Counted from the first letter of the stretch, positions 47,088-58,349 are shown. The stretch: DNA of 64,000 nucleotides from Buttiauxella agrestis ATCC 33320 (GCF_000735355.1 NZ_JMPI01000022.1:62025-126024); one strand, 5' to 3'. A program made the numbers and translations. Notes: generated by a model from the letters alone, not told the origin.

Positions 47088-48111
47088 CAATAAAAATTTC
47101 CGGCAAAGCTTTATGACAAAGCAGCAGGGAAAGCCCTTCAAGCTCAGCCCAGACGGATTGCCCGTAATCTTTTTTCAACGTCATTTCGATTTGGCTGAGC
47201 AAGCGCACAGCCTGGAAAAGCTGCTCTGCCGACAAACGATTGAGTGATTCGGTGACGAGTGCGCGGCGGTTTTGCCATACACGTTGCTGATCAAACAAAG
47301 TCCGCAGCGGTGTCTGCGCCGACTGGCGTTTAAGATTAACCAGTTGCAGCAATTCACGCTGGATAGTGCGCAGCAAAATGACCGGCTCACTGGCTTCGAG
47401 GCGCAACTGTTGCAGGATATGCAACGCACGCTTACTTTTACCCGCAAGAATCGCATCTACCCAATGGAACGGGGTGAAATGCGCGGCATCATTAACTGCC
47501 TGCTCGACGCGAGGCAGTGTCAACGTTCCATCCGGCCAAATTAATGAAAGACGTTCCAGTGCCTGCGACAGCGCCAGCAAGTTGCCTTCATAGCAGTAGC
47601 AAAGTAGCTGGTTGGCAGCCTCATCCAGATTCAGGTTCATCTGTTTGGCTCGTTGGGCAACCCAACGCGGCAATTGTGCTTGTTCAGGCGTCTGACAAGT
47701 GACTATCACACTACGGTCAGTCAGTTTCGTCAGCCACGCGGCATTTTCCTGCGCTTTGGTGAGTTTGTTACCGCGCACCATCAGCAATATGTCGTCGTGC
47801 AGCAGGGAAACCAGCATTTCGAGTTGCGTGTTAATCGCCGCGTTGGGGCCATTTTCTGGCAACAAAAGCAGGAGTGTTTGACGGCTGGCAAACAGGCTTA
47901 ACGCCTGGCAAATGGAGAACAGATCTTGCCAGTCGGTACTGGCATCAATCTGAACAGTATGATGTTCTTCAAAAGCCTGAGTACTTGCCGTTTGACGAAT
48001 AGCATCCTGGCTTTCCTGAAGTAATAGCGGATCGTTACCGAGCAGCAGATACGCCGCGCGCAGCCCTTCGTTGAGCTGCGCGCGGAGTTGTTCAGGGTAC
48101 AACCGAATCAT
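47080..48111 (-). CDS. holA: DNA polymerase III delta subunit HolA
   Basis: This 343-residue clamp-loader subunit opens the beta sliding clamp. Family features include the N-terminal [17 protein letters not shown] and the segment [19 protein letters not shown]. The length equals E. coli. It overlaps lptE by four bases (ATGA) and nadD by eight, part of the leuS-lptE-holA-nadD unit. Confidence 0.97.
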   Translation of the reverse strand: MIRLYPEQLRAQLNEGLRAAYLLLGNDPLLLQESQDAIRQTASTQAFEEHHTVQIDASTDWQDLFSICQALSLFASRQTLLLLLPENGPNAAINTQLEMLVSLLHDDILLMVRGNKLTKAQENAAWLTKLTDRSVIVTCQTPEQAQLPRWVAQRAKQMNLNLDEAANQLLCYCYEGNLLALSQALERLSLIWPDGTLTLPRVEQAVNDAAHFTPFHWVDAILAGKSKRALHILQQLRLEASEPVILLRTIQRELLQLVNLKRQSAQTPLRTLFDQQRVWQNRRALVTESLNRLSAEQLFQAVRLLSQIEMTLKKDYGQSVWAELEGLSLLLCHKALPEIFIDG

Positions 48112-48725
48112 TTGCTACCAGATGTGGCCGGAAGCGTTGCCGACGTACGCCCGGTGGATGCTGCAGGAGTTGAAGTTGTATCTTTAACCGGTTTTTCGGC
48201 CTCTTCAGTCTCAGCAACATCAGCCACGCGCACGCTCATCAGCTTACGGATCAGCTGTTGCGCGGCAGTGGTATACATCTCTTTGATAAGCAAATCTTGC
48301 TCAGCATCTTTTGCCAGAGCAGTCAGTGGGTTATCGAAGAATGATTTATACACTTTGGCACTGATCGGATAAATGTCGTGGCCCGGGATCAACACTTGTG
48401 CTGAAACCGTCATGACCATTTGATACTCCGCAGTACGCCCATCCTGGAAGATAGATGCGGTATCCTGGCCAATCCCACTGCCCAGCAAACGCAGCGATGG
48501 AATATCCTTGCGAACACCAGTACCGGTATCTTCCACAATCGTGACGCCGTTCAGGCGTAACTGAGAGCGAACTTCACGTGCCAATGGGCCGTTGGGATCA
48601 CCTGAGTTCAGGATCAATGTTTTCATTTGATCCGGAACCTGCGTGCTGCCACGCAGATGAAAACCACACCCGGCGGTGACAAGCACCGCCAAAGTAAATA
48701 ACAAGCTGACAAAGGGATGTCGCAC
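48108..48725 (-). CDS. lptE: LPS assembly lipoprotein LptE
   Basis: This 205-residue outer-membrane lipoprotein plugs the LptD barrel. The lipobox is TAGC with Cys20, and [11 protein letters not shown] follows directly. The start codon is GTG at 48725 with a strong GGAGGA site. The C-terminal tail is rich in Thr, Ser and Pro and probably flexible. It lies 14 bases after leuS. Confidence 0.97.
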   Translation of the reverse strand: MRHPFVSLLFTLAVLVTAGCGFHLRGSTQVPDQMKTLILNSGDPNGPLAREVRSQLRLNGVTIVEDTGTGVRKDIPSLRLLGSGIGQDTASIFQDGRTAEYQMVMTVSAQVLIPGHDIYPISAKVYKSFFDNPLTALAKDAEQDLLIKEMYTTAAQQLIRKLMSVRVADVAETEEAEKPVKDTTSTPAASTGRTSATLPATSGSK

Positions 48726-48739
48726 GGTTCCTCCTGCGC

Positions 48740-51322
48740 TTAGCCCACAACCAGATTGAGCAGTTTGCCCGGAACGTAAATCACTTTACGTACGGTCACA
48801 CCCTCAAGATATTTCGCAACCAGATGTTCCTGACCTGCGCGCTCCTGCACTTGTTCCTGCGTAGCATCTGCTGGAACAGTGATTTTGCCGCGAACTTTAC
48901 CATTCACTTGCACCACAACCAGCAGTGAGTCTTCAACCATTGCTGATTCATCAGCCTGCGGCCACGGTGCATTGTCGATATCGCCTTCACCACCCAGAGA
49001 TTGCCACATATCGAAGCAAACGTGCGGGGTGAACGGATAAAGCATGCGAACGACCGCTAACAGAGCTTCGTTCAGCAATGCACGATCCTGATCGCCATCC
49101 TGCGGTGCTTTCGCCAGTTTGTTCATCAATTCCATGATGGCAGCGATAGCGGTGTTAAAGGTCTGACGACGACCGATATCATCAGTCACTTTTGCGATAG
49201 TTTTGTGAACATCGCGGCGCAATGCTTTTTGATCTTCGCTCAGTGCTGCAACGTCAAGCGTTGGAGAAGCACCACGGCTAGTGTGTTCATATGCCAGTCT
49301 CCAGACACGTTTCAGGAAGCGGTTTGCCCCTTCAACGCCGGATTCTTGCCATTCCAGAGTCATATCAGCAGGTGATGCAAACATCATGAACAAGCGAACA
49401 GTATCGGCGCCGTAACGTTCAACCATGACCTGCGGGTCGATGCCGTTGTTTTTCGACTTCGACATTTTGCTCATGCCAGCATAGACCAGTTCATTGCCCT
49501 GCGCGTCAGAGGCTTTGATAATACGGCCTTTCTCATCACGCTCTACAATCGCATCAACCGGGGAAACCCAGTTCCGCTCACCGTTAACACCGGTGTAATA
49601 GAAGGCGTCAGCCAGTACCATACCCTGACACAGCAGCTGTTTGGCAGGCTCGTTAGACGTCACCATGCCCGCATCTCGCATCAGTTTGTGGAAGAAGCGG
49701 AAGTAGAGCAGGTGCATGATGGCGTGTTCGATGCCACCAATGTAAATATCAACTGGCAGCCAGTAGTTAGCCGCTTTCGAGTCCAGCATGCCTTTGTCGT
49801 ACTGCGGGCAGGTATAACGCGCGTAGTACCAGGAAGATTCCATAAAGGTATCGAAGGTATCGGTTTCACGCAGCGCAGGTTTGCCATCAACGGTGGTTTT
49901 AGCCCACTCAGGATCCGCTTTAATTGGGCTGGTGATGCCGTCCATCACAACATCTTCAGGCAGGATAACCGGCAGTTGATCTGCAGGCGTTGGCATTACG
50001 GTGCCGTCTTCCAGAGTCACCATTGGAATTGGTGCGCCCCAGTAACGCTGACGGGAAACACCCCAGTCGCGCAGACGATAGTTAACTTTACGCTCACCCA
50101 CACCTTTAGCTGCCAGTTTATCGGCAATTGCGTTAAAACCGTTCTGGAAGTCCAGACCGTCAAACTCGCCAGAGTTGAACAGCACGCCTTTTTCGGTCAT
50201 TGCAGCAGCGGTCAGGTCCGGCTCGCTGCCGTCAGCATTCAGAATAACCGGTTTGATTTGCAGCCCGTATTTGGTTGCAAATTCCCAGTCGCGCTGGTCG
50301 TGGCCTGGAACTGCCATTACCGCGCCTGTGCCGTATTCCATCAAGACGAAGTTAGCGACCCAAACTGGAACAGCTTCGCCAGTCAATGGGTGAATAGCGT
50401 TAACGCCAGTCGCCACGCCTTTCTTCTCCATGGTTGCCATTTCAGCTTCGGCAACCTTGGTGTTACGGCATTCATCAACGAATTCAGCCAGTTCAGGGTT
50501 GTTCAACGCCGCTTGTTGCGCGATGGGATGACCCGCAGCCACAGCCAGGTAAGTCACACCCATGAAGGTGTCCGGGCGCGTGGTGTAAACAGTCAGTTTT
50601 TCAGCACTGTTTTCAACGTCGAAAGTAATTTCAACGCCTTCAGAACGGCCAATCCAGTTACGTTGCATGGTTTTGACCTGATCAGGCCAATGGTCAAGTG
50701 TATCCAGATCGTTTAACAGTTCGTCTGCGTAGGCAGTGATTTTGATAAACCACTGTGGGATTTCTTTGCGCTCAACTTTGGAGTCACAACGCCAGCAGCA
50801 ACCGTCGATAACCTGTTCGTTTGCCAGAACAGTCTGGTCGTTCGGGCACCAGTTAACCGCGGAGGTTTTTTTGTAAACCAGGCCTTTGTTGTAAAGCTGA
50901 GTGAAGAATTGCTGTTCCCAACGGTAATATTCCGGGGTACAGGTCGCCAGCTCGCGGCTCCAGTCATAGCCAAAGCCCAGCGTTTTGAGCTGGTTCTTCA
51001 TATAATTGATGTTGTCGTAAGTCCACGGCGCAGGTGCGGTGTTATTTTTTACCGCCGCCCCTTCAGCGGGCAGACCGAACGCATCCCAGCCGATTGGCTG
51101 CAGAACGTTTTTGCCCAGCATGCGCTGATAACGCGCGATAACGTCACCGATGGTGTAGTTACGAACGTGGCCCATGTGTAGTCGACCAGAAGGATAGGGG
51201 AGCATCGAGAGGCAGTAATACTTCTCTTTGCCTTCGTCTTCGGTTACTTCAAAAGTACGCTTCTCTTGCCAGTGAAGCTGTACGTTGGATTCTATCTCTT
51301 CCGGGCGATATTGCTCTTGCAT
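48740..51322 (-). CDS. leuS: Leucyl-tRNA synthetase
   Basis: This 860-residue class I synthetase has the E. coli length. The HIGH motif is HMGH at 49-52 and the KMSKS motif begins at Lys619. The editing domain contains [18 protein letters not shown], and the zinc region [10 protein letters not shown] is present. It charges tRNA-Leu and hydrolyses mischarged products. It is the first gene of leuS-lptE-holA-nadD and divergent from ybeL. Confidence 0.99.
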   Translation of the reverse strand: MQEQYRPEEIESNVQLHWQEKRTFEVTEDEGKEKYYCLSMLPYPSGRLHMGHVRNYTIGDVIARYQRMLGKNVLQPIGWDAFGLPAEGAAVKNNTAPAPWTYDNINYMKNQLKTLGFGYDWSRELATCTPEYYRWEQQFFTQLYNKGLVYKKTSAVNWCPNDQTVLANEQVIDGCCWRCDSKVERKEIPQWFIKITAYADELLNDLDTLDHWPDQVKTMQRNWIGRSEGVEITFDVENSAEKLTVYTTRPDTFMGVTYLAVAAGHPIAQQAALNNPELAEFVDECRNTKVAEAEMATMEKKGVATGVNAIHPLTGEAVPVWVANFVLMEYGTGAVMAVPGHDQRDWEFATKYGLQIKPVILNADGSEPDLTAAAMTEKGVLFNSGEFDGLDFQNGFNAIADKLAAKGVGERKVNYRLRDWGVSRQRYWGAPIPMVTLEDGTVMPTPADQLPVILPEDVVMDGITSPIKADPEWAKTTVDGKPALRETDTFDTFMESSWYYARYTCPQYDKGMLDSKAANYWLPVDIYIGGIEHAIMHLLYFRFFHKLMRDAGMVTSNEPAKQLLCQGMVLADAFYYTGVNGERNWVSPVDAIVERDEKGRIIKASDAQGNELVYAGMSKMSKSKNNGIDPQVMVERYGADTVRLFMMFASPADMTLEWQESGVEGANRFLKRVWRLAYEHTSRGASPTLDVAALSEDQKALRRDVHKTIAKVTDDIGRRQTFNTAIAAIMELMNKLAKAPQDGDQDRALLNEALLAVVRMLYPFTPHVCFDMWQSLGGEGDIDNAPWPQADESAMVEDSLLVVVQVNGKVRGKITVPADATQEQVQERAGQEHLVAKYLEGVTVRKVIYVPGKLLNLVVG

Positions 51323-51572
51323 GGCAGCCAGTGGTCCTGTGATGAAAGACAGCTACAGGTTGTAGCTTTAACTATTAATTTCAGATCGGCATAGCATAGC
51401 CGATAAGACAGCGGCAAAACAGCCTTTCGACAGCCTGTGTGGGCATTTCTCATTTGCAGTTATTTACCTTGCTTGTGGGCAAACTAACAAAGTGTAAGCC
51501 GATTAAGGTCTACTATTAGAGTAGGTTACACGACACTGAACGCAGGAATCTCTTCAAGGAGGCAGGCAGACG

Positions 51573-52055
51573 ATGAACAAGGTTGCTCAATTTTACCGTG
51601 AACTGGTGGCCTCACTCACCGAACGGTTACGTAATGGAGAGCGCGATATTGACGAACTGGTCGCCAGCGCGCGTAAACGCATGAACGAAACCGGGGAGTT
51701 GACCCGTACCGAAGTTGATGAAGTAACGCGCGCAGTACGCCGTGATTTAGAAGAATTTGCTCGTAGTTACAATGAAAGCCAGGGTGAATTTACCGACAGC
51801 GTTTTTATGCGCGTCATTAAAGAAAGTCTGTGGCAGGAACTGGCGGATATCACCGACAAAACGCAGCTTGAGTGGCGTGAGGTTTTTCAGGATCTGAATC
51901 ATCACGGTGTTTATCACAGCGGTGAAGTGGTGGGATTGGGGAACCTGGTCTGCGAAAACTGCCATTTCCATCTGGCGATTTATACTCCCGATGTTTTGCC
52001 CGTTTGCCCGAAATGCGGGCATAACCAGTTCAGCCGTCGGCCATTCGAGCCTTAA
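51573..52055 (+). CDS. ybeL: DUF1451 zinc-ribbon protein YbeL
   Basis: The 160-residue protein has the E. coli length. It has a long helical N-terminal half with many Glu and Arg residues and a C-terminal zinc ribbon (LVCENCHFHL ... PVCPKCGH). Its molecular role is unknown. It has an AAGGAGG ribosome site. It is followed after 27 bases by a TRAP binding protein in the same direction. Confidence 0.95.
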   Translation: MNKVAQFYRELVASLTERLRNGERDIDELVASARKRMNETGELTRTEVDEVTRAVRRDLEEFARSYNESQGEFTDSVFMRVIKESLWQELADITDKTQLEWREVFQDLNHHGVYHSGEVVGLGNLVCENCHFHLAIYTPDVLPVCPKCGHNQFSRRPFEP

Positions 52056-52082
52056 TTCTCACGAACCAGCGAAGGAACCGCA

Positions 52083-53129
52083 ATGCAACGTCCGTTTCTG
52101 GCCAGAAAAATACTGGCCCTTTTCCTCACCACGCTGCTGATGCCAACGACGGTATCAGCAGTTCAAATCCTCAAATACTCCGATCACGAACCGCTGGGCG
52201 GAATGCGCACCAGCTTCATTAAAGATGTGTTCTTTGCCGAAATTGAGAAGGAATCGCAGGGCCGCCTGAAAGTTGACGCTCACTGGAACAGTGAACTGGC
52301 TCGTAGTTATGATGCTCTGGGCGTTGTAAAAGAAGGGACGGTTGCTGATATGGCAATCGTGGTGCCTGAATACACGCCGAAAGAATTCCCCTTGCAGCAG
52401 ATATTCAAAAGTTTCCCCGTTGGGCCAACGGGCGCTCGTCAGGTTGAATTTTTCCGCAAGGCTTATGCCACCATTCCTGCCTTTCAGGCGGAAGTTGCCC
52501 GGCAAAATGTGGTTAATCTCTTTTTGGCAACCGGCTATCCCGTCGCATTCTTTAGCACTAAACCGCTGAATAAACTCGACGATATTACCGGTCAAAAGTG
52601 GCGTTCAGCCAGTTTCTGGCATCAGGACTTCCTGAAAAATAGCGGTGCAATTCCCGTTTCTATGCCGTGGGGTGAGGGGATTTATGATGCGCTTAAAGCG
52701 GGGAGCCTGGATGGGCTAATGGTCAACGTAGACAGTGGATATGAACTCAACGTCCATAAAACGGCTCCAAATGTTTTGATTTCTAAAGATCTGTGGCTTG
52801 GGCACGTTTATCTGCTGGTGATGAATAAAGATACGTGGAACAAGCTTGCCGACGAGGATAAACAAGCGATTCAGCGAGCAGCGTCCAAAGCTTATCAAAC
52901 CCTGGGCTCGGTAATGGACAGCAGTTTCGACAGTATGGTGGATGAACTTGCTCACAATGGCGTGAAAATCCGTCAACTGAGTTCAACTGAAGTCGCTCAT
53001 TGGGAGAGTGCAACCCAATACCAGCAAGTGCAGGAAAAGTGGGTTAAAGAACAAGAGAGCAAGGGCGTGAAAGAGGCTGGTCGGACGATGGATAAAGTCA
53101 CTGCGCTACTGAAAGAATCGATGAAATAA
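52083..53129 (+). CDS. DctP-type TRAP transporter substrate-binding protein, orphan
   Basis: This 348-residue periplasmic protein has a signal peptide ending near residue 26 (TTVSA). The DctP fold features include the conserved Arg in GQKWRSASFW, the binding-cleft segment PVSMPWGEGIYDALKAGSLD and a Tyr/Trp-rich C-terminal half. Such proteins deliver organic acids to a DctQ-DctM membrane complex. No such permease is in the window, which is unusual. The AAGGA site lies 7 bases upstream. In E. coli this position holds other variable genes, so it is an accessory insertion. The ligand is unknown. Confidence 0.9.
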   Translation: MQRPFLARKILALFLTTLLMPTTVSAVQILKYSDHEPLGGMRTSFIKDVFFAEIEKESQGRLKVDAHWNSELARSYDALGVVKEGTVADMAIVVPEYTPKEFPLQQIFKSFPVGPTGARQVEFFRKAYATIPAFQAEVARQNVVNLFLATGYPVAFFSTKPLNKLDDITGQKWRSASFWHQDFLKNSGAIPVSMPWGEGIYDALKAGSLDGLMVNVDSGYELNVHKTAPNVLISKDLWLGHVYLLVMNKDTWNKLADEDKQAIQRAASKAYQTLGSVMDSSFDSMVDELAHNGVKIRQLSSTEVAHWESATQYQQVQEKWVKEQESKGVKEAGRTMDKVTALLKESMK

Positions 53130-53143
53130 AAGTGTTTTACGCA

Positions 53144-53177
53144 ATGCCTGCACAATCACCAAGGGTTGTGCAGGCAT
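53144..53177. terminator. Inverted repeat between the TRAP binding protein gene and gltL
   Basis: ATGCCTGCACAA (53144-53155) and TTGTGCAGGCAT (53166-53177) form a perfect 12-bp stem with a 10-base loop between convergent genes. There is no T-run. It probably acts as a bidirectional terminator or mRNA 3' stabiliser. Confidence 0.6.
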
Positions 53178-53185
53178 CTCAATGA

Positions 53186-53911
53186 TTAATGCAGGATTTT
53201 AGCCAGGAAGTCTTTCGCACGTTCGGACTGCGGATTATTGAAGAAATCCTCTTTATTCGAGTCTTCGACGATTTTCCCTTCATCCATAAAGATCACGCGG
53301 TTCGCCACTTTACGGGCAAAGCCCATCTCGTGCGTTACTACCATCATGGTCATCCCTTCGTGCGCCAGCTCAACCATCACGTCCAACACTTCGTTGATCA
53401 TCTCAGGGTCAAGTGCCGAGGTGGGTTCATCAAACAACATCGCTACTGGGTCCATACACAACGCACGCGCAATGGCGACACGCTGCTGCTGGCCGCCGGA
53501 CAGCTGTGCCGGGAACTTATCGGCATGAGCCGTCAGCCCAACACGCTCCAGCAGTTTCAGACCTTTTTTACGTGATTCATCTTTGTTGCGTTTCAGCACT
53601 TTCACCTGCGCTAACGTCAGGTTTTCAATAATCGACAAATGTGGGAACAGCTCAAAGTGTTGGAACACCATACCGACGTGCGAGCGTAACTCAGCCAGAT
53701 TGGTTTTCTTATTATTCACCTGGGTGCCGTTCACCACAATTTCGCCTTTCTGCACAGGCTCCAGCCCATTCACAGTTTTAATCAGCGTTGATTTACCCGA
53801 GCCAGACGGTCCGCAAACCACTACGACTTCGCCTTTTTTCACTTCGGTTGAGCAGTCGGTTAGCACCTGAAAGTGGCCATACCATTTAGAAACATTTTTC
53901 AGGGAGATCAT
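53186..53911 (-). CDS. gltL: Glutamate/aspartate ABC transporter ATP-binding protein GltL
   Basis: This 241-residue ABC ATPase has Walker [10 protein letters not shown], signature [15 protein letters not shown], Walker [13 protein letters not shown] and the switch His in VVTHEMGFA. The length equals E. coli. It drives glutamate/aspartate uptake with GltJ, GltK and the binding protein GltI. It abuts gltK (one-base overlap). Confidence 0.98.
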   Translation of the reverse strand: MISLKNVSKWYGHFQVLTDCSTEVKKGEVVVVCGPSGSGKSTLIKTVNGLEPVQKGEIVVNGTQVNNKKTNLAELRSHVGMVFQHFELFPHLSIIENLTLAQVKVLKRNKDESRKKGLKLLERVGLTAHADKFPAQLSGGQQQRVAIARALCMDPVAMLFDEPTSALDPEMINEVLDVMVELAHEGMTMMVVTHEMGFARKVANRVIFMDEGKIVEDSNKEDFFNNPQSERAKDFLAKILH

Positions 53912-54585
53912 TACACTGTCCTTTTCTTCAAATAGCTGACCAAAAGCGAAGCGCTCAAACTGATTGCGAAATATACGGCACCGGCGAACAAGATCATTTC
54001 AACTTGGGTCCCGTCGCGCTCGCCAATCGTCGATGCGGTACGGAAGAAATCAGCCAGGCTCAACACATAAACCAGCGACGTATCCTGGAACAGTACGATG
54101 CCTTGAGTTAACAGCAACGGCACCATGGCGCGGAACGCTTGCGGCAGGATGATCAATTTCATTGACTGCCAGTGCGTCATCCCCAAAGCCAGCGCGGCGT
54201 TGGACTGCCCACGCGAAACGCTCTGAATACCCGCGCGGATAATCTCTGAATAGTAAGCGGCTTCAAACATAGAAAACGCCACCATCGCGGAAATTAAGCG
54301 AATGTCGGTTTGAGGTGAAAGCCCCAATACTTTCTGCAAGAATCCAGGCACCACCAGGTAGAACCACAGCAGAACCATGACGAGCGGAATAGAACGGAAA
54401 ACGTTGACGTACGCACTTGCAAACCAGGCGACGGGCTTAATTGGCGATAGGCGCATCACCGCGAGCAGCGTTCCCCACACAATACCGAAGATAACCGCCG
54501 TCACCGTGATCTTCAGGGTGATGATCAGCCCCTGCATCAGGTAAGGCATGGCGGGAAGAATGGACGTCCAGTCAAAATCGTACAT
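53911..54585 (-). CDS. gltK: Glutamate/aspartate ABC permease GltK
   Basis: This 224-residue inner-membrane protein has five predicted spans. The ABC EAA loop is [20 protein letters not shown]. The family [15 protein letters not shown] segment is present. The length equals E. coli. It forms the transmembrane channel with GltJ, whose gene ends two bases upstream. Confidence 0.97.
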   Translation of the reverse strand: MYDFDWTSILPAMPYLMQGLIITLKITVTAVIFGIVWGTLLAVMRLSPIKPVAWFASAYVNVFRSIPLVMVLLWFYLVVPGFLQKVLGLSPQTDIRLISAMVAFSMFEAAYYSEIIRAGIQSVSRGQSNAALALGMTHWQSMKLIILPQAFRAMVPLLLTQGIVLFQDTSLVYVLSLADFFRTASTIGERDGTQVEMILFAGAVYFAISLSASLLVSYLKKRTV

Positions 54586-54587
54586 TA

Positions 54588-55328
54588 TTATTTGCCTCCC
54601 ATATTGCCAGGCAGGCGAACTTTGCGTTCAACCACATACATCACCAACATAATCACGGCATTAATCAGCACATACGCCAGCGTGATGGCAGTAAAGGACT
54701 CATAGGCGTGCGCGGAATAATCCAGCAATTTACCCGCCTGAGCGGCCATGTCGACCAGGCCAATGGTTGACGCGATGGCCGAGTTTTTCACCAGGTTCAT
54801 CATTTCAGACGTCATTGGCGGCACAATCACGCGGTAGGCATTCGGCAACAGAACATAACGATAGGCTTGCGGCAGCGTGAGGCCCATCGCCAGTGCGGCA
54901 TTTTTCTGCCCGCGTGGCAGCGATTGAATCGCGGCGCGAACCTGTTCGCAAACACGAGCGGCGGTAAACAAGCCAAGGCAAATCATCGACGACAAGAAGA
55001 ATTGGACATTCGGGTCGAGTTCAGACTTAAACCACATGCCGAGATTTTCGGGCAGTAACTCAGGCACCACTAAGTACCAGGTAAAGAACTGCACGATAAG
55101 CGGTACGTTACGGAAGAGTTCAACATACAGCGTGCCAATCCCCGACAACCATTTATTCGGGACAGTACGCAAGATGCCGAATAATGATCCGACGAGGAAA
55201 GCGATGATCCATGCGCAGATGGACAGGGCGACGGTGACCTGGAAACCATTCCAGATCCAGCCCAAATAGGTGGTATTGCCGAACGGGGCGGGCTGTAAAA
55301 ATATTCCCCAGTTCCAGTCTATAGACAT
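54588..55328 (-). CDS. gltJ: Glutamate/aspartate ABC permease GltJ
   Basis: This 246-residue inner-membrane protein has an EAA loop ([20 protein letters not shown]) and the [21 protein letters not shown] segment typical of polar amino-acid permeases. The length equals E. coli. It is the first of gltJKL and lies after the SroC hairpins, so its expression is expected to be lower than that of gltI. Confidence 0.97.
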   Translation of the reverse strand: MSIDWNWGIFLQPAPFGNTTYLGWIWNGFQVTVALSICAWIIAFLVGSLFGILRTVPNKWLSGIGTLYVELFRNVPLIVQFFTWYLVVPELLPENLGMWFKSELDPNVQFFLSSMICLGLFTAARVCEQVRAAIQSLPRGQKNAALAMGLTLPQAYRYVLLPNAYRVIVPPMTSEMMNLVKNSAIASTIGLVDMAAQAGKLLDYSAHAYESFTAITLAYVLINAVIMLVMYVVERKVRLPGNMGGK

Positions 55329-55341
55329 AACGTACTCCGAG

Positions 55342-55374
55342 AAAAAATTGAGGGTAGCGAGTTACGCTACCCTC
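55342..55374 (-). terminator. Intercistronic terminator between gltI and gltJ
   Basis: GAGGGTAGCG (55350-55359) and CGCTACCCTC (55365-55374) form a perfect 10-bp stem with a 5-base loop. On the minus strand AATTTTTTC follows. Partial termination here would give excess gltI and form the 3' end of SroC. Confidence 0.88.
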
Positions 55375-55505
55375 GAAGATTGATGAGAAGCTTGTACCCG
55401 TATTTCAGGTCGTTGCCTGAAATTTTTGGGTACTTTCACGCCGGATGGGGAACGGCCATCCGACGCATAGTCTGTCCGAGCTTCAGTTCGTCAATCGGGA
55501 GGGCT
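55342..55505 (-). ncRNA. sroC: SroC small RNA (GcvB sponge) in the gltI-gltJ gap
   Basis: In E. coli and Salmonella SroC is cut from the gltI-gltJ region of the gltIJKL mRNA and traps the regulatory RNA GcvB. This gap holds the same layout. A long imperfect hairpin (GTACCC 55394-55399 with GGGTAC 55428-55433, inner ATTTCAGG/CCTGAAAT) is followed by the strong terminator at 55350-55374. The position is the basis of the call. The 5' end is set by the known length of about 160 nt and is approximate. Confidence 0.7.
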
Positions 55506-55530
55506 GGGTCATCCCGGCCCCTGATTCTAG

Positions 55531-56442
55531 TTAGTTTAGTGCTTTATCGTTTGGTGCTTTGAACAGAGCTTTCATGTCGTCAGAAAGTGCAAAGTTCATG
55601 TTGATGTTTTTCGGTGGAATTGGATTCATAAACCACTTATCAAACCATTTCGCCGCTTCACCAGAAGTCTGTGCCTGAGCGATGGTGTCATCCATCAACT
55701 TCTTAAACTCTGCGTCGTCTTTACGCAGCATACAGCCGTATGCTTCGCGGGATTGCGGAGTGCCTAGAATTTCCCAGTTATCCTGTTTCTTCGCTTTAGC
55801 ACGTTCACCCGCCAGCAGAGCATCGTCCATCATAAAGGCAACGGCGCGACCGCTTTCCAGAGTACGGAACGAGTCACCGTGGTCTTTGGCGCTGATAATG
55901 CGCATGTCCATTTTCTTCTCTTCGTTCAGCTTGTTGAGCAGAACTTCAGAAGTGGTACCGGAAGTCACAACGACCGCTTTACCTTTCAGGTCAGCGAAAT
56001 CTTTGATCGGGCCGCCTTTCTTAACCAGCAAACGCGTACCGACGACGAAGATAGTGTCAGAGAATGAGGCTTGTTTCTGGCGCTCGAGGTTGTTAGTGGT
56101 GGAACCACACTCAAAATCAAAGGTGCCGTTTTGCAGCAATGGAATACGGTTCTGAGAAGTAATCGGGATCAACTTAACGTGCAGGTCAGGCTTGTTGAGC
56201 TTTTTCTTTACGGCTTCAACGATAGCGTTGGAGTAATCCTGAGAATAGCCGACCACTTTCTGTTGGTTATCGTAGTAGGAGAAAGGAACGGAAGACTCAC
56301 GGTGGCCGACCACAATAACGCCGTTAGCAGCGATTTTCTCAAGCGTACCTTGTTGAGCCGCCGGTTTAGCATCTTCGGCATGTGCGATACCTGCACCTAA
56401 ACCTAATACCAGCAACGCTGAGGTTAGTTTACGTAATTGCAT
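55531..56442 (-). CDS. gltI: Glutamate/aspartate periplasmic binding protein GltI
   Basis: This 303-residue binding protein has a signal peptide ending AHA at residue 22. The type 2 periplasmic fold features include VVGHRESSVPFSYYD, FECGSTTNN and VVVTSGTTSEVLL. E. coli GltI has 302 residues. The start at 56442 is fixed by AAGGAG and by the signal peptide. An upstream ATG at 56472 would disrupt the signal. It leads the gltIJKL transport operon. Confidence 0.98.
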   Translation of the reverse strand: MQLRKLTSALLVLGLGAGIAHAEDAKPAAQQGTLEKIAANGVIVVGHRESSVPFSYYDNQQKVVGYSQDYSNAIVEAVKKKLNKPDLHVKLIPITSQNRIPLLQNGTFDFECGSTTNNLERQKQASFSDTIFVVGTRLLVKKGGPIKDFADLKGKAVVVTSGTTSEVLLNKLNEEKKMDMRIISAKDHGDSFRTLESGRAVAFMMDDALLAGERAKAKKQDNWEILGTPQSREAYGCMLRKDDAEFKKLMDDTIAQAQTSGEAAKWFDKWFMNPIPPKNINMNFALSDDMKALFKAPNDKALN

Positions 56443-56482
56443 TACCAACTCCTTTTTTATGCCACAGGGCATTGATACCTGA

Positions 56483-56507
56483 TGTGTGTTGTTTGTTGTT
56501 GTGTGTT
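56483..56507 (-). promoter_or_regulatory. C/A-rich element in the gltI leader (GcvB target)
   Basis: On the minus strand this stretch is almost only C and A (CAC-CAACAA-CAACAC pattern), about 40-65 bases upstream of the gltI start. In Salmonella a C/A-rich element at this place enhances gltI translation and is bound by GcvB. The remainder of the 56443-56759 gap is AT-rich and should hold the gltI promoter. No gene was supported. Confidence 0.7.
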
Positions 56508-56759
56508 ACTAAAACAGGGTGAAACTTGTTCTTTTGTTAACATTTAACCTAGCTGAATGTAAAGATTTTGCTATCCAGATGTTTGTTTTTGCGAAGCGTG
56601 CCGCACCGTTTAAAGGCAAAAATGTTCCGTTGCACTACTTTGGTGCTCGTAATGTCATTGTTTGGTGCAGCTCAATGCTTCGTGCTGTCCATAGGGCGCA
56701 GGCTCAGCATTTTGTAGGCTTCTGAGGGATAATTATTTGCAAAGGTTGTGCCAGAAATG

Positions 56760-56787
56760 AAAAAGGCCAGCAATGGCTGGCCTTTTT
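56760..56787 (-). terminator. Rho-independent terminator of the lnt operon
   Basis: AAAAGGCCAGC (56761-56771) and GCTGGCCTTTT (56776-56786) form an 11-bp stem with a 4-base loop and end in T residues on the minus strand, 14 bases after lnt. Confidence 0.92.
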
Positions 56788-56800
56788 AGGTGATGCAGAA

Positions 56801-58342
56801 TCAGGATTTACGACGGGTACGAAGTGCCAGTAAAACAGAGGCAAAGCCAAATATTAACGTCAACCCCCACAGCGGCCAGTCGCCAAAGCGTGCATATGGC
56901 GTAATACCACGAGTTGGCGTGACCTTCGCTTCCAGAACCTGACGAGTAAACTGCGGGATCATCGCATCAATGTCGCCATTAGCGTTAATGACCGCAGTAA
57001 TACCATTATTTGTGCTACGCAACAGTGGACGACCCAATTCCAGCGAACGCATACGCGCCATCTGGAAATGCTGCCACGGGCCAATAGACTTACCAAACCA
57101 TGCATCGTTTGAAATGGTCAGCAGGAAATCGGTGTCCGGGCGGAAATTATCGCGCACCTGTTCGCCAAGAATAATTTCATAACAAATTGCTGGCGTGAGC
57201 TTGATACCGTTGGAAGAAAGCTGCGGCTGTAAATACGGTCCACGGCTGAATGACGACATCGGCAAATCAAAGAATGGAGCCAGTGGGCGCAGGATAGATT
57301 CCAGCGGAACAAACTCGCCAAACGGCACAAGGTGATTCTTGTTGTAACGGTCGGCGCTGTTGTAGCTGTACTGATTCCCTTCGCCGAGTGTGATAATGGT
57401 GTTGTAAGTATCGTAACGGTTCTGCTTATTCAAACGTGCATCAACAATACCGGTGATCAATGAGCTGTGCTTAGAGCGCAGCAGGTCGTCCATCATCGTC
57501 AGGAATTGCTGCTGGTTTATCTCGAGATCCGGAATGGCGGATTCAGGCCAGATAATCAGCTGGGATTTACCCATCTGCGGCTGAGTTTTATCGAGATAAA
57601 TTTTCAGCGTATTCAGCAGCTGGTTCTCATCCCATTTCAGAGATTGCGGAATATCGCCCTGAACCATCGCCACGTCTACGGTGCGCTCAGTTTGCGGCTG
57701 ATACCACTGAATTGAGCGCAACGGCCATGGCAGGAGCAGCAGGGCCGCGGCAATCACCGCCGGGCGCCAGTTACGTTCGTGCAGCGCAAACACCAGCAGA
57801 CCGCTAATAATCATCAGCAGGAAGGTGACACTTTCGACGCCCAGAATCGGCGCGATGCCTTTTAGCGGGCCATCAATCTGGCTATAACCAAACTGTAGCC
57901 ACGGGAAGCCAGTCAACACCCAACCGCGCAGGAACTCGGTGAGTTGCCATAACATCGGAGCGGCTATTGCAACACGCCACCACGTTGTTTTTGGGCAAAG
58001 TTTACTGAGGAATCCGCCAAACAAACCGGTATATAACGAGAGATAAGCGGCAAGCAGGACGACTAAAAAGACGTTAATCGGGCCTGGCATACCGCCAAAC
58101 TGCGCGATACTGACGTATACCCAGTTAATGCCTGAGCCAAATAGCCCCAGTCCCCAGAAGAAACCAATCCACGCACTTTGAATCGCACGACGATTAAGAG
58201 TCAGCCCCTGAAGCCCTGCTAAAGAAACTATCGCAGCAGGCCAAAAATCGTAAGGGGAGAAAGCCAGCGTTCCGCAGGCACCAAAAAGCAGCGCCAGCAG
58301 CAGACGCACGCGCTGGCGTTGAAGGAGTAGGGCTATAGCCAT
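56801..58342 (-). CDS. lnt: Apolipoprotein N-acyltransferase Lnt
   Basis: This 513-residue inner-membrane enzyme adds the third acyl chain to lipoproteins. There are about seven N-terminal membrane spans, then a periplasmic nitrilase-like domain with Glu267 ([11 protein letters not shown]), a Lys in the [15 protein letters not shown] region and the Cys of [12 protein letters not shown]. The start at 58342 is seven bases after corC and matches the E. coli length of 512. A longer frame to 58396 lies inside corC. Confidence 0.97.
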   Translation of the reverse strand: MAIALLLQRQRVRLLLALLFGACGTLAFSPYDFWPAAIVSLAGLQGLTLNRRAIQSAWIGFFWGLGLFGSGINWVYVSIAQFGGMPGPINVFLVVLLAAYLSLYTGLFGGFLSKLCPKTTWWRVAIAAPMLWQLTEFLRGWVLTGFPWLQFGYSQIDGPLKGIAPILGVESVTFLLMIISGLLVFALHERNWRPAVIAAALLLLPWPLRSIQWYQPQTERTVDVAMVQGDIPQSLKWDENQLLNTLKIYLDKTQPQMGKSQLIIWPESAIPDLEINQQQFLTMMDDLLRSKHSSLITGIVDARLNKQNRYDTYNTIITLGEGNQYSYNSADRYNKNHLVPFGEFVPLESILRPLAPFFDLPMSSFSRGPYLQPQLSSNGIKLTPAICYEIILGEQVRDNFRPDTDFLLTISNDAWFGKSIGPWQHFQMARMRSLELGRPLLRSTNNGITAVINANGDIDAMIPQFTRQVLEAKVTPTRGITPYARFGDWPLWGLTLIFGFASVLLALRTRRKS

Positions 58343-58349
58343 CTTTGAA

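Noticed and set aside
49688-50716. A 342-codon plus-strand ORF antisense to leuS
   Set aside because: It lies wholly within the highly conserved leuS gene, has no ribosome site or family features, and has a shadow-like composition.
56519-56725. 68-codon ORF upstream of gltI
   Set aside because: It has no ribosome site, lies in the gltI promoter region, and shows no family resemblance.
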